Source of the DNA: Mesodorylaimus sp. YZB2_4 | Taxonomy: Eukaryota; Nematoda; Enoplea; Dorylaimida; Dorylaimidae | NCBI GenBank assembly: GCA_030248295.1 | Contig: JASANH010000390.1 | Span: 62,001-126,000, forward strand | Direction of reading: 5' to 3' | Length of the DNA: 64,000 nucleotides | Part shown: in pieces, positions 43,843-57,800 of the stretch | How the letters are laid out: each line of letters begins with the position of its first letter | Position numbering within the stretch: position 1 is the stretch's first letter | Notes under the pieces: generated by a model | What the model saw: only the letters and a program-made list of their open reading frames with translations | Database searches by the model: none | What the model was told of the DNA's origin: nothing | Position numbers and translations under genes: made by a program

Positions 43843-45729
43843 TATTCCCTTAAGACACAACAAAAATGCATGCTTCAAGCAATATTTAGAACAAATTTTA
43901 TTGCCTTCGTGTGCGATCCCGGAGGACCCCAAAAATTGCGCTGCGTCAAAAGTAGGACGCGCGCGGGTTAGCATAAACAGGGCGTCAGCAAAACGATTCC
44001 GTCAGTTGAACTTCATCGAACCGTTGTGCTCCCCTGAGTCAAGGGCGGTAGGAGGAACAGTTGCCAACAAAAGGCTTACAAGGTTGCTGAAACCTCACCC
44101 CAATGGGTTACGCTGAAAAATCGATTCGTTACAAGTATGCGCGGTATGTGAGAAATGGAAATGAGAATCCAAGGAATCCTTCCAACCTGAAACAAGAAAA
44201 ACGTACAGCCATAAATTCTCTTCGAGACTGCCACCTGTCTCAATCCAATAAATTTTTTTTATGTTTGGAAAAAAGAAAGCGAATTCCGACTGTGTATTGC
44301 GTAGAAAACATTGCAGATGACGAGGATTTTGCCTATCATTTGGCCGGCCTAATCGTGAGGCAGCAGATCAGTGCAATTGCGGCGGAATACCCGCACTACC
44401 GGAAAGGGGTACTAAAAAATTAATCCCTAGATTAGTTAGCGAGCTAGATGACGAATGGGTTCGCTTATTGGAGTTCTCTGAACTACATACAGTAGGAACG
44501 GCTGACCGCGTGTTCGAAGTGTTTTAATCAGTTCCTGCTCTTATTAGTCATTACAGTATCTTCCTGATTAGCAACACTGACAATGTTGAGTGGGACACAA
44601 GCACGGGGGGGGGGGGGGGGAGGAACAAAGTTTTGTGAAATTCTAAAATTCTTAAATGCGATTGCCTGCAAGTCACGAGAACAAACATAAAACCGTTTTG
44701 CGACCATTCGAATGGACAGTTAGGCGTGTAAAAGACTAATGAGCAGTATAAATATACAATTCAGTAAACCATTCACCTCACTTTCATATATATATATCAC
44801 TATTCGTATGTCCCACAAGAGGAAAGTGACTTTATTTTGTTGCTTGCTGTGTTGCAAGACAGTATTTAGATCGATTTTTCCTAGATCTTCATTTTTTATT
44901 TCCTTATTTTGCACCTCTTTCAAGAAAGAAGACTTCTCAAAATGTATGCTCATGCCGATGCTTATCCAACATGAACTGTGCCAAAACCCAGAGCTTTTCC
45001 CAAGTGGCCTTCATAAGTCCATGAGTTCACCCCTTTCTCAAAATCCATTCTTGCAAACCATACACATAGCTGGGCTGATTGCAAAACTGTGTTCACTGTC
45101 ACTAACATAGTTCTGATCTTTTTACCAGACAGTCCAAAGATTTTTTGGATCGAGATGAGAGAATTTATAAGACCCTCCATTTCTTTCCAAATTCAGGCAC
45201 TCTTTGGCTCTGCGAAAACATGACATCCATCCTCACGAACTCTGACCCATAACTGCCCTGCAGTTTGCACGACTTATCTGCATCTGCTAAGTTGGGAGTC
45301 CTTCTCCTCGTGCACACTGCCTTGCGCATGAGGCTGTAGAGTATCGACCTGGCCCAGTTTCATAACAGATAAAGACAAGTCAACTCCATAGGACAACTCT
45401 ATACCCACGTGTACCGTGATAAGAAGACTCCGTAGAATTAGAAAAGTGCTTCAAAAACTCAGGTGTGCGCAAAAAACCTGTCTAATGCGAAACAGCGAGA
45501 GAGTGTGAATTTGGTTTTGAGCTAGAACTTTGACAACACAATTGTGATCAAAAACTTAGTGATAAAATTGTTCATCAAAATGGACAAGAGGCTTATTATC
45601 GATTGAATGACGTCATCAAATCTAATGAATGACTGATCTATATGCCATTACTTAGTTTTGTGTTCTGCTTACTTATCAGACTCTCTTAGTTTTACACGTT
45701 TTATTACTTTAAAAACTCGATGACTTTGG

Positions 45730-45875
45730 CACCTTCGATTTGATCTGCCTGATAAGTTTGATCAGACTAAAAAAAATCGATCGGTTGATGATCAGACTGA
45801 TCACTATGATTGTTTGATCGATCAATTAGACAATAAGCCAATTATATCGATCAGTTAGCCGATCATAGGCCTCTC
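45730..45875. repeat. GATC-rich degenerate repeat, block 1
   Basis: Repeated, imperfect GATC/ATCGAT words (TTGATCAGAC, ATCGATCGGTTGATGATCAG, TTGATCGATCA). These are self-complementary, so the block could fold on either strand. Confidence 0.6.
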
Positions 45876-46339
45876 ACTTAAATATCATTTTTCTAATTCC
45901 TACTAGCCGTATCGATTCATGTCAGTCATATAGATTTTATCACTATTTTCATGTTGGGTCTTCTTGTATCGACCAAAAGCACCTCATCAAAGCAGTGGCA
46001 GCTGATTATGTCACTACTCCGTTTGTTTATCTGTCTTTCTAATCATTGAGTATAGGCCGTAGATCAGGTGCATTGGACCGACATTTTTGCGCAAAGGGCA
46101 GAAAATATTTTTCTTGGAGACTGCGCCTCTCTGAACGCAACCAGTTTCTAAAAGACAGGACAGCGAGCTCTTGGCTCTACATTTTCTACCCTTTACGCAA
46201 AACGGCGCGGTAAAATCGTGTCGAACCAGCCTCCCTTCCCCCCCCCCCCATGCACGACAGATATACTGTACTGTAGTTTATGACAGGAAAACGGAACGGT
46301 GCAATAATTAGCTGTAGATTAAGCACAGCTTATGTAGAC

Positions 46340-46690
46340 GAGTGCTTTTGATCGATGAAGAGATCTAATGTGGAAATATTAATATGATATGGCCGAGATG
46401 ATGATTGATAATTGATATGATAGGCCCGATAGAAATAATTATTATGGTAGTTGACTGATCGATTGATGGTCGACCAACAGCCGGATGATCAGCTAACCGA
46501 TCCGCTGCTCGACGTGATCCATATAATCAGCTGACCTAACAAAATGATCAGCCAATTTGTTAGTTGATCGATCGCCCAGTTTTATTAATAAGTCTATCAG
46601 TCAGATGATTGACCGATTGATCAGTCGATCGTGTGATCAATCGACTAATTGAACTGATCTGGTCGATCAGCCTTCTCCGCATATCTACAT
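46340..46690. repeat. GATC-rich degenerate repeat, block 2
   Basis: A longer block with the same vocabulary as that at 45730-45875: TGATCGATTGATGG, GTTGATCGATCGCCC, TGATCAGTCGATCGTGTGATC. The unit is not strictly periodic, with words separated by 5-12 bases. Confidence 0.6.
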
Positions 46691-47343
46691 TCTTGCGCAC
46701 AGCTCGGACATGAGGCGTTTTTACTCAATCACAAGCAAAAGGTTGTCGTACAGAATCTGACTATTCTTAAGCCGAGTTGTCTTAAAACCTGTTTTCTTAT
46801 TGAGTTGACTCGTCGTATCTTTTATGCAACGGGGCCTGGTCAGACCGCCAATATGTTTCCTCATATTCAGACTCCAATGGCCCTAAAGTCCAGATTAGCT
46901 TAGGCCAAACTCATTTGTAACCACTAGTCGATAAAAAGGTATCGAAAGCAGCCGGGACCATGCAACAATATTGGATTTGTAAGTTTAGGAGAACTAAGTT
47001 TTTGTGGTGCCTGCATTAATTAATGATTGCCAACATCGAAAAAATGTTGGGAAAAAATTAATGACTGCAGCATAACTTCAAACTATTTTATAAGAACGGG
47101 TATTTCCACTCCTCACTCACAAATATTTCTGTCGACTGACTCCAAACTATTTGCAAAATCTGAGTGTGTTCTCTGATCTCAAATAATAATAACGACAAGA
47201 TGACTTGTAACTCTACTAGTAAGCAAGGAAAAGGAAGCATGAATGCAGAATAGTTATTGCTCTCACACATACACTACACAGGGGTTGGAGAAAAATGTTA
47301 ATGGTTGTTTGCATGCAGTTTTCTAAACACCATTGGCTGGGAA

Positions 47344-47490
47344 CTTCGGATCGGATAATTCGGATCGGATGATCGGATGATTCGGATCGGATGATTTTAT
47401 TTTAGGATGGTGATTTTTCGGATCGGATCGGATCGGATATCTGATCCGAGCGGATGGGACGGACGGATGGGAACGGACGGAACGGATGAT
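47344..47490. repeat. GGATC/GGAT-type tandem repeat
   Basis: Short imperfect tandem units: CGGATCGGAT, ATTCGGATCGGATGAT repeated, a run of CGGATC at ~47418-47440, then GGACGGAT/GGAACGGA units to about 47490. It looks like slippage-driven satellite growth. Confidence 0.75.
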
Positions 47491-48851
47491 TTGATGTGAT
47501 GTGGTGACCTGAACGTGAACATCCTGGACGTAGGTTCGGTGAACGTGCTCTGTTGCCGGTCCTATTTCATTGGCTTTTGAAGAGAGACTAGAATTCCACT
47601 GGAGCCTAAATCTGACGTGAACCAGACCACCCTCCCCCCCACCCCTCGTCCCCATCTAAATTATGTGCTATCTTGTGCAGTCCCTCCAGAAACCGGTAGG
47701 CTTTAAAAGAAAATGCTAGGTGCCATTTCTCGTGACCTTTGGAAAACCAGCCACTAAACTGAATGAAAAACTCATGGCCTCAGCCCGGTTATGAATGATA
47801 ATAGTTGGAGCACACGGCTCCCACCTGTGATCTGAACATGTCTTTTGTGCATAGACTGTATACTAAGGATAAACCAGTGAAGTGATCGATCCTCGAAGTT
47901 TTTGTACATTTTTACGTAAGAATGGGATAATTGGGTGCTGGGCCTGAAACATTTTTAAACTCTCAGCTTCTGCTGAACCCCGTTTCAAGTTTGCTTTTAG
48001 CCCGGGCCGTAACTTCTCTTCTTGCAGCACTTCACTTTGTATCGCGAGCACAATATACTATTACCAGTTCCAGCAGTCAATGCGCTCGTCGTAAGCACAG
48101 TGGTAAAGAGGCATCTGCTGGGTTAAGTCAGGCCGGTAGATTCTGTCGTAAGATTTCGAGCGGACCATTGCGGCATGCGCACCTCGGTCCTAAGTTTTGC
48201 CTCATTTACTCTTGGGTAGAAAGTTAAACCGTGAAAATTTTGAAACGAGCGAGAGTGCCTTCCGTCAACTTACATTCGGGGCCTTGGTGTGGACGATTAG
48301 TTATAGAAGTCGACAGCTGCCTTAGCCGTCGTCATGGCTGTGTGGCGGGTCTCGTGGCCGAGTGGAGTCGAAGGCGGAAAAGACGAATGAAGTGGAACGT
48401 CTTCACTGAAGCCAACTTTCAGTTTCTTGGCTCCGGAGCCATGTAAGCCGAGTTGAGCGCTTCTCTAAGTCGAGTCAGTCGAGGCCTGATTTCTGGCTTT
48501 AGCTGCGTCATGTTCTTTTGGCGTCATATTTGAGCAGGGTATGATTGAACGAGGCACAATCTCGTGACGCTTCGCACGTATATTAGACTGTTTCGACAAG
48601 TGCCCCTCGAAAATATACCATACCTAAAGTTTGGACCCTCTTACGTGGCATGGTGTCTATATATACTCTGTGATTACTCATTGTTTGCTCTGTGGTTCTG
48701 AAATCGATCATGGTCAAAAGTGTCTGTAACTGATCCTACTGTAGCATTGTTCCCTTTTCTTGTGTTCGTCCTCGCCGTCTTTTGCTTTCTTGTCTTTCTG
48801 ACAACCAATTGTCACTGCCCCTAGGAGCACGATTGATTTGACAGCATCGCC

Positions 48852-51800
48852 ATGTACGGGAATTTGAGAACACCATTCGCTAACAATGTGGTCACGGCTG
48901 ATTTACAACTCCAGCACCAACGACCAGTGCCAGCAGCGACCGCTGCGACTGCTGGTGTTTTAGGCCATTATTACCCAAATTATCATCTGTATAATGTCCC
49001 CGCTAGTCCTGGTGGGCACGGCACTCATGGTCATGGACACGCTCCTCACGGCCACGGCCATGTCATGGTTAGTTCAGCACTGGCCCAACGGTACGCCAAT
49101 GCTGTGGACCCGACCGGCGATTACACACCAGCCGAAACAGAAGAACTGCTTCGTCGACGCGGAAGCGGAGAAAGAAGGGGCAGTGGGGCCATGAGGCGTA
49201 ACAGTGGTGCTGGAAATGATCTGACGCAAGGGCCACCTGGAAAAAAGCAACAACGATTTGAAATTCTACGAAAACTTGGCGCTGGAACTTACGGCCGAGT
49301 GTCACTGGCCATGGATCATAAAGCGGGAGAAGAGGTTAGTAGTTTTTGTTTGTTTCTGTCAGAAGAGGTCAGAGGTAAAAAATTGAAAGAGGGGATCTGG
49401 ACTAGAATAAGAGTGCTTTTCTAATAGCGGTCACACCCAAATAAGACACAGTTTTTATGCAATAAAAACACTATTGGCGTTCCAACTCAAACTTCATCAA
49501 GAGCTTATGAAGAAGAGTGCAGGAACAGCTGCTTTAGATTCCTTGTAATCTTTTTCAAGTAAATTAGCTGCAAATATATAAGTTTAGTCTATAGGATCAG
49601 ACTGGTTATAGTGACCGCGTCCAACTGTTGCGGCTTATTGCATGATGGATTTCGACAAGACACTTTTTTTAAACCCGCCTGTTTTTCAGTGGTGACGAGA
49701 CTAGATTTACAATTTGAAGGATATTTATACAATTGACTGCCACGTCTTTCGGACAGTCCATCGGACTAACGATAAGACCTGAAGTTTATAACCTTGACGA
49801 AAATAATTTTTCAAAAATCCTCTTCAATCTAGCAAAAGTGAATGCGGGTGACTGGTGCAAAAAAGTCTGCCGAGTGCTTTGTTGGTTCTTGAGTTGAGTT
49901 TTTTAGAGTCCAGCAGAAGCCTTTCTAGTTTTCTTTCGAGATGTTCACTCGTTGCCGGAATTCGCTCAGCTCTGTTCAACGGGCTGTATAGATTTCTAAA
50001 TGCGAGGGATTTGTGCGCACGTGTTGAAGGAGTTTGCTGAAAGCTCGTAGCCAACTGGTAAGCTGTCAGAGAAAGTGGAAGCAGAGGAGGCTTCGCTACT
50101 CCTACACTTAGGATACACAGGCATATGCGACCAAATGGGTTTGCATAACCATTGTTCCAAGACGCAGTTGTTGCACCACTCTTCCTCGTTCTCTTTTGAC
50201 CAAGGTCAGTTGGTGCAATTCGTCAACTTTTTGGCTATTGGAATGTTTAGAGCTGCTAGACTCTGTTGATGCGTCTTTGCGAATTGAATTTGAGAATAAA
50301 AATGACACCTATATCCATCGGTGTGCGAAGAGGTGTGCAATTTACGGGCGCAGCGCGGGGCTGCCGCCCGGAGAACAAAAGACAGCAGAAAAGACTTGCA
50401 CTGCAACTCAAGAAAAAAATCACACCCTGGAGAACTTTGCCTTGTCTGCCTTGAGTTCATGACTATCTGCCATCAGCTCGGCGCTGAAGAACCTGAGCCT
50501 AAAAAACTGACATCTCAACAAAAGCCCGCGAGAACAATGGAAGAACCTAATTGTTTCAGGTAGCTGTCAAAGTCATACGAAAAAGTGCAATTGAGAATAC
50601 GGCAGATTTGATACGAATTCGCCGAGAAATTCGAATCATGTCAGCCCTAAAGCATCCGAACATCATTGAAATCAAAGAAGGTAAAGGGCGATTGGTGCAT
50701 AAAATTTTCAAAAAATTGGTAATTTTATTTTAGTTTTTGAAAATGATGAAAAAATTATTCTCGTTATGGAATATGCATCGGGTGGTGAACTATACGATTT
50801 TGTGGGCAAACATGGTCCCTTACCCGAAGATGAAGTCCGCCGGCTGTTCAGAGAAATTGTGTCTGCAGTTTATTATTGCCATAAACACGGAGTCGCACAT
50901 CGTGACCTAAAATTGGAGAATATCCTTTTAGATAAGGATATGGGGGCAAAGGTAACAAATTCATTAATGCAGCTGCACACAATCAAAGCATGCTTTCGGC
51001 ATTACAGATCGCAGATTTCGGTCTTTCCAACTACTTTACCGAGTACAGCCTATTGCGAACGTTTTGTGGAAGCCCACTTTATGCATCGCCTGAAATCATT
51101 AATGGGACGCCTTATAAGGGTCCTGAAGTAAGTGCTGGACTTTTGTGAGACGCCAGTCGGCACAGAACAGGCACTCACTCATTTCAGGTGGACTGCTGGA
51201 GCTTAGGAGTCTTATTGTACACTTTGGCTTACTCATCGATGCCATTCGATGGCAGAGACTTCAATAGAATGGCGCGTCAAATAAAACGAGGTGCATATTA
51301 CGAGCCCGATCCGCCATCGTGTAAGTAAAGAAGCAGTGATAAAACTTCTGTGGGCGTTTGAAGCGAGGCCATTCCTCATCTCCTAATCCTCCTTATCTTT
51401 TGTTTTTTAATTTTTGTTGGCCGAAGCCCGTTTTTGCCGAAAGGCCGGCCAGCAAGTCAAACCTTATAAGCAGGCCTGTGCAGGGACCGGCACACACAGC
51501 AGCGTCCCTCTGCGTGTATCCACTAGGAGCACCTCCACGCGAGGGCATCCTGGACAGGACTCTAACTTCCTCGGACGATGGCGGGTGGGCTGTTAACCCT
51601 GTTGGTGTTCGACAGTCGAGACTGTCCCCTCGTTTGGCTTCCGTCTCTCCACTCGGAGCACCTCTAGGGTACCGGGTGAGTCACCCACGGCCTGGCGTGC
51701 AAGGTCAGCGGGGGTTTAGGGTTCGCAAACCGACCTCCATCACCGGGGATCGAACCCGGGACAAGTCCGGCAACTCGCTTCCACGCAATACGGAGAGATG

Positions 51801-54800
51801 AATGCCCCGCTGCACCAACGCGGCCGCAAATCCTCCTAATCTTACCTTCCTGCGAGTTAGGTTTCTATCATCAACTCATTTTTCACCTTCTCGTGATATG
51901 TAGCGCTTCTGGTTTGCACTTCTGTCATTATGGTATGCCATTTACATTGTCCGTGTTAGTTCTACTGTATGTAGTTTGGCTTCTTGCCTTGCCTCACAAA
52001 GCTCTCACAAAACTGCCCAAGTCGCGTGCTGTAAATATCAGTTTCAAGTCGGAGTTTCCTAGTTGCATCAAACTTTTCTAGATACAGTAAGTGATCCTTG
52101 AGTTGAACATGAAGGACACGTTCTTCGTGTACATAAATGACTTGGAATGAGTCCCTTCAGTGGACCCCATGCGATCACCAAGCAAATCGAACTAACCCTC
52201 ACTATGGCGTTTTAGCTGCGTCCATGCTTATCCGTTCAATGCTGCGAGTCAATCCTGAACGTCGCGCCACCATTTCCGAAATTGCAGCCCATTGGTGGTT
52301 AAATTTCGATGAAAACGGGCTAGCCATATGCGATATGCCTGAGAATCAGGTTAACTTTGAACTTTGAGTTTCAAAAAATGCCGCCAAAACAAGGCGTTCT
52401 ATTTTAGGTCATAGATTCAACACCGTTGTATATAAGACAAGAAACAATGATGATTCAAAGTTTTGGCGAAGAAAATGAAATGTTCGCCGAATTTACCCAT
52501 TTGTCCGACGCTACAAGAAAGAAAATTGAAGAATTCCGTCGAAGGAGACGAGAAGCCGAGTGGTATTTGACTGAATGTCAAACCCCGTTGAAGAAACAAT
52601 CAAAGAAACGCTCCTCGTCCATTGTCAATGAGCAAAAACGTCAAAGCAGTCAAGCTATGGCTGCTCAGAAGCAAAGTCGCGAAACTTCAGTTGCCGCTTC
52701 TGGTGCCGACATGGCTTCGCGTAAAAGCAGTAATGCAGAGGTGGCAAAAAAGCAATCTCAGATTTTATCTCAGCAGCAACAACCGCAACAGCAGACGCAG
52801 CCAAGTACGCCAGCTCAAGTTCAAAACCAGAATCAGGCTCCTCAACTAGCAGATAAGAAAACGCAGTCAAGATTATTCACAGCTGCTGAAATTGCGGCTG
52901 GCGAAGCGGGTGGTTTGCCGGATGATCAACTTTTGGATAATTTATCCGACCCCTTGAATCGATTGAAAGCATTGGAGACCCGATTGAATAAACAATACCA
53001 GAAGGAGAAGGCTGGCATGAACAGAGTGGGAAATTTGGAAATGCAATTGCCCGATGGAGCACCTGTGCCTAAGCCCATGGAGGAAAGTACTACACGGCCA
53101 ACATCGCTGCCTTTCTCTGAACGCCCTCCGCATGGCCCGAGCTCAGCTGCTGGCACTCCGAAGAAATCGAAACCAAGTTCGCTAAAAATGTCTGTGGATG
53201 ATTTGGTTCAAGAAAAGCGAGCTATAGATAAGGATGTGGATAGTGCCACGGCTAGGTCGCTGGTAAGTGCGGTTCAAGAAGATGCCAATCGATTGGTCAA
53301 CAGACTTTTGGAGGAAGCTATGAAAGGTCCTATAGCGCAGGAACTAATCGATAAGATTCGTACATCCGAGGCTTATCGCACTGTAAGTCGAGCTATCAAA
53401 TTGTAAAGAGTACATCTAGTCATTGCCTCCATTTCAGGAAACCTTTCTGAAAGAAATTCTCGAATCTGTCTTGGCTGCTCAACAGGTCAAACCCGTGGCC
53501 ACGCCATCCACTCCCACCGCGCGTGTTCCAAGAACCAAATCCAAGCAGTCGTCATTGACCCGCATACCCACATCCGGATCGACGTCATCAGCAAGTGCAG
53601 CACCATTGCCCGATGTCATACGTCAAGAGAGCATCGATAAAGGTGTCGCCGCAGTGCCGGTTGGTCCACCACCGGATATCGTAGCTGCTACGGCTGAAGG
53701 AGTGCCACCGTCCCTGCCCACGCCATCTACTCCACCAATCGTACCGTCAATGCCAGTAGCCCCTATGAAGCTCATTTACGAAACGGTGCCCGAGGATGCC
53801 GAGCTGCAGTTGGCTTCAGCGGGGGATAGTGAAATCGTGGCAGAACCGCCATCCACGTCAGCTTCATCGGAACAAGAGGAAGACGTGTGCAGTACAGATT
53901 TCGAGGATTTGGAAATCGATGAAGATGACGAAGCTAACAAGGAATGTAGAGGTGAAGAGTCGCCACTTTCAGCCACCGGCTCTTTCGCCAGTACTCACTC
54001 TCATGTTGGTGAGCTGCCCGAAATTCGTACTTATGCACCACCTGAAGCAGAAGCCCAACCAACTGCTGAATCAGGTGAAACAGAAGATAACCCATTTTTA
54101 CGTGGTTTGTCCAAACGATTATCTCGGGGCAAATATGAAAGAAGCAAATACGTTATGGGGCGAGGAATATCGATCGAAGAATCGCCTCGGTCAAGCAGAA
54201 GGCGTTTAGCGGCTGAGAAGAGAGCTGCCGCAAAACAAGCTGGGCAAGGATCATTGGAAGAGACGGAGATTGAGCACGCATCGCAATATCCTGATGAGGC
54301 GGACGAACAACTCGCCGAAGGCGCCAAAAGTCCTCGTCGACGATACAGCGATGGAGACAAGAATCACTTGGATCCATCAGTACGAAAAGATGAATGGCTA
54401 CAGAAGACTGATTCTGATTTGGGATCTAGTCAAGATGTCGACAGCCCACCGCCCAATCCAGACACGAGGTTCCACTATGAAGAATTGAAGAAGAAAACTG
54501 CTGCACCTACGGGAAAGGAAGAGGGGGCAGCGAAAGGCGAAAACGAAAACGAAAAACGGAGGAGTTCAAAAGGTAAGCAGACATGTGACGCACATGAGTT
54601 TTGGTCAACACATATCTATGGCCAAGATTTATCGGTTGTGCAGTTGTTCCCTGGATGCCTGCTGGACCATGCTGCAGGTGCCCCTGCCTCTTGCTCCGTC
54701 AATTTCGCTAAAAGTAGCCTTCTTCACACTCTATAGACACCTCACCGATCCAACCGCTTGCTGCTCCATCGACCCATCCCTCTGAAGTCTCCTCGACCCT

Positions 54801-57800
54801 GCCCACTCCAGCGACTCAAGTCCAGACACCTACAGAAGAAATCATCTCGAGTGAGTCGGCGGCTACGGACTTGCTAAGCGAATCGCAACGACGTCGAGAA
54901 GAGCGTGCCAGATTGAAAAAGGTATACAGTATTAAAAATGGGCCAGTCCTCGAAAAATCGCTTGCCAAATGTGCAAAAAGCATCCTATCCCTCAAATTTG
55001 TTTATTCAGCTTTTCGAAACGGAGCGTCCGTAGAGTAGGGACATGGCCTAGTGTTGAGTGGGCAGGTACTCGAAGCGGTATTCGTAGCCTATACGGCTAA
55101 TGGGTTCAGCACGTGAAGCACATGGTCTCCGGCATTTGGCCCTGATTTCTTGACATGTTGCTCAGAAATGAAATTTCGTTGGAAATCTCGAGATAATCTC
55201 AATTTATCGCACTGCGAATTAGCGTGGATGCCGAATCGTGGTTTTGGGTTTAGAAAATGCTTCTCTGTTCAATTGATCAATGTTAATTTCTTGCAAAATG
55301 AGGACTCGGTTCAATGTTCTATTCTCCTAAAGGTCTATCACAGCACTTGAAAGGTGTGAATCAACTATTAGCATATCTTAATTTAGGGCCTTCGCGTTGA
55401 AAGTGCAACTCCATCAGAGCCGACGTCTCCAACTCCAACAAAAGAGGGGTTACCAGAAGCGTTGCCAGTGGATAAGAAATCGGAAGAAGCAGTAGTTCAG
55501 AATGATGCGGTTGATAATCCACAAATTGTGAAGCCACAACAGCCCCTACTCCAAGAAGCGACAAATTTACAACAGAAAGAAGTAGAAAGTGTGAAATCTA
55601 ATTCGCCAAATCAAGATGAATCAAAGAACAAGATCGAGCCTGAAACTAATGGCGAAGGGCCAAAAAACGAAGCACCTGCTGAGGTGACTAAAGAGAAGCC
55701 GAAGAAGAGCAAGGATGGAAAGAAAAGTAAGCGACGAGCCTCTGCAGCACCGATCATTCAAACAGAGCCAGTGGAGACTCAAATTTCAACAGCACCTGAG
55801 AAACCAAAGGAATTCAATGACGAAAAACCAACTCAAGATTCAGTCACGGTGCAGCAGGATATTGTGAATGATAACACAGATAACGAAAAGATCAATGCCG
55901 AGTCAACTGTGCCTTCCGATCCTCTGTCACCATCTGCCGCAAACATTAGTCCTAGTGCAGAGCAAAGGCGTAATTCGTATCGCTCAGCAATGGAAGACGG
56001 CCTCAGCAGTAGTCAAGATAATGATCGCAAGTCATCTACTTCTGTCGATTACTACTCTGGTGCGCCTCGCAGCGCCAAGTACCATCAATTGCCGTCTGGT
56101 GGCGTTGTTGCTGAGCCGTATTGGCTGCAATATGCTCGAGAAGAGACCCAGCGTCATCAGGCACCAGCAGCACCGTATCATGGATATAGTGCTGGCGATT
56201 ACAAGGCCAGTGTTGGCCACGGTAAGCATGTTCTGTCATGATTTTTTCAAACGGTATATGCTAGGTTATTCGGGCATGTAAACTTTTTGCTGCTTGTTAG
56301 AGAGGTTTTTGGAACTCTTCTGGCATGTAAATCTTCTGCATGCATACTTCTGCGCTCGATCATTTATTCTTTCATATTTTCATATTTCGTTTATTATGAT
56401 TGACGCCGAAAGGTCATGCTAGAAATATATGACGGATATTACAATCATATATTTCAAGAATGACTTTTGATGATTATAATGGGGAGATAGTTGGACGATA
56501 TCGGATGATGGAGGGAGATGAGTGATCATAGGGAGATAAAACAAATTTTTCTTGAAGATCAAAAAGTGTATCAGTGAAATCAAATGGTGAGCCCACCGAC
56601 GTGGCTGAAGTGTACTGTATGGTCCTCATGTTTCATGTGCCCACTGACCGCTGGTGTAAGTTTAGCTCCATTGAAGGTGTTCAGACTGCCTTTATGCGCT
56701 GCATGTAAATAATATGGTATATAATATACATAATTGCAATTAAATGCAAATGCTAAACATTCTGGATAAGCTTCAATAAAACTGTATTTTCCTTATCCCT
56801 GCTGCGTTTTCTTAGGTTTTCCTTTCTTGCATGCTTTTGCAGGATTATATACACTTTGCTGCTGTTGTGCTCACAGCATGCCAGCTGTAGCCATACTCTA
56901 CTAAAAGCAGTATTTTGCAGGTTCTGGAGTGGGTCAGTTTTCTAAAGATTCTGTCACGTATCGGCGCAAACAGTTTTCCTCAGCGCCTTACGAATATCGT
57001 CGGAGATCTTACTTCTACTAGCTTGATGTCGTTGATTTAACAGCCAGTTTTTTGGTTTGGGCTGCTTTGCTTGAATTTTATTTTTTGTTAGCTTGGTGAT
57101 GGTGATAACATTCATTTGGGCTCGCTTGAATCATTAGGGGCCTGAAGTGATAGGCCGGGAAGTCGAATAAAGTTTTTATTGTGGCTTTTCGGAAAAAGTC
57201 ACCAAATGCCCCTGCAATCGAATGCTACCATCTTTTCAGGATACGACGAAGATTATTCGAACATGAGAAGTTCACATTTACCACAAACTACATCATACCG
57301 AGCTGGAAATAGCTACAGTACGCGTGAAGTATCGCCTCCTCGAACAGCACCGTCGTTTCGCACACATACGGATCCCGTTGAGGGTACCACTGGCGGCTAT
57401 ACGCCCTCCTATGGGCATCAATCAGCTATAGGCGCCGTGCCAACTGGACGAGGACGCAAGCCGAAACCATTATATCACCAAAAATCCAGTGATGAATTGG
57501 GTACTTATCACGACGACTCGTTATCTTCTAGTGCCACATCCAAACGATATCAAGCACCAACCAGTGCGGCTGTAGCTGGATACACTCCAGCTTATTCCAG
57601 GCGTACAACAGGAAGCGGCGATTATTACAAGTCACTCTACGATGATAACGTAGTCTATCGCCGATCGCATTACGATGTACAAACGGAACCGGAGGAAGAA
57701 TGGAAAGCAAGTTCTGAAAAAGATTCGAGTGATAGCGGGATGAAAAATCAATTTCGGGTATTTCAACCAAAGGGACTTATGAAGCGACGTTCACGCTCCT

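Larger units (their letters stand above)
43585..48851. other. Intergenic, repeat-rich
   Basis: Between the globin and the NUAK kinase. It includes poly-G at 44605-44620, poly-C at 46238-46249, two GATC-rich blocks and a GGATC-type repeat (listed separately). The open frame at 44103-44423 shows no domain and no splice context. No RNA gene seen. Confidence 0.5.

Noticed and set aside
44103-44423. 106-codon plus-strand open frame
   Set aside because: No signal peptide, domain or repeat; no supporting neighbours. Possibly chance in AT-rich DNA.
51740-51828. tRNA gene
   Set aside because: A and B boxes are present, but there is no paired acceptor stem, and the same sequence recurs with a 300-base body and A-tail, so it is a SINE head.
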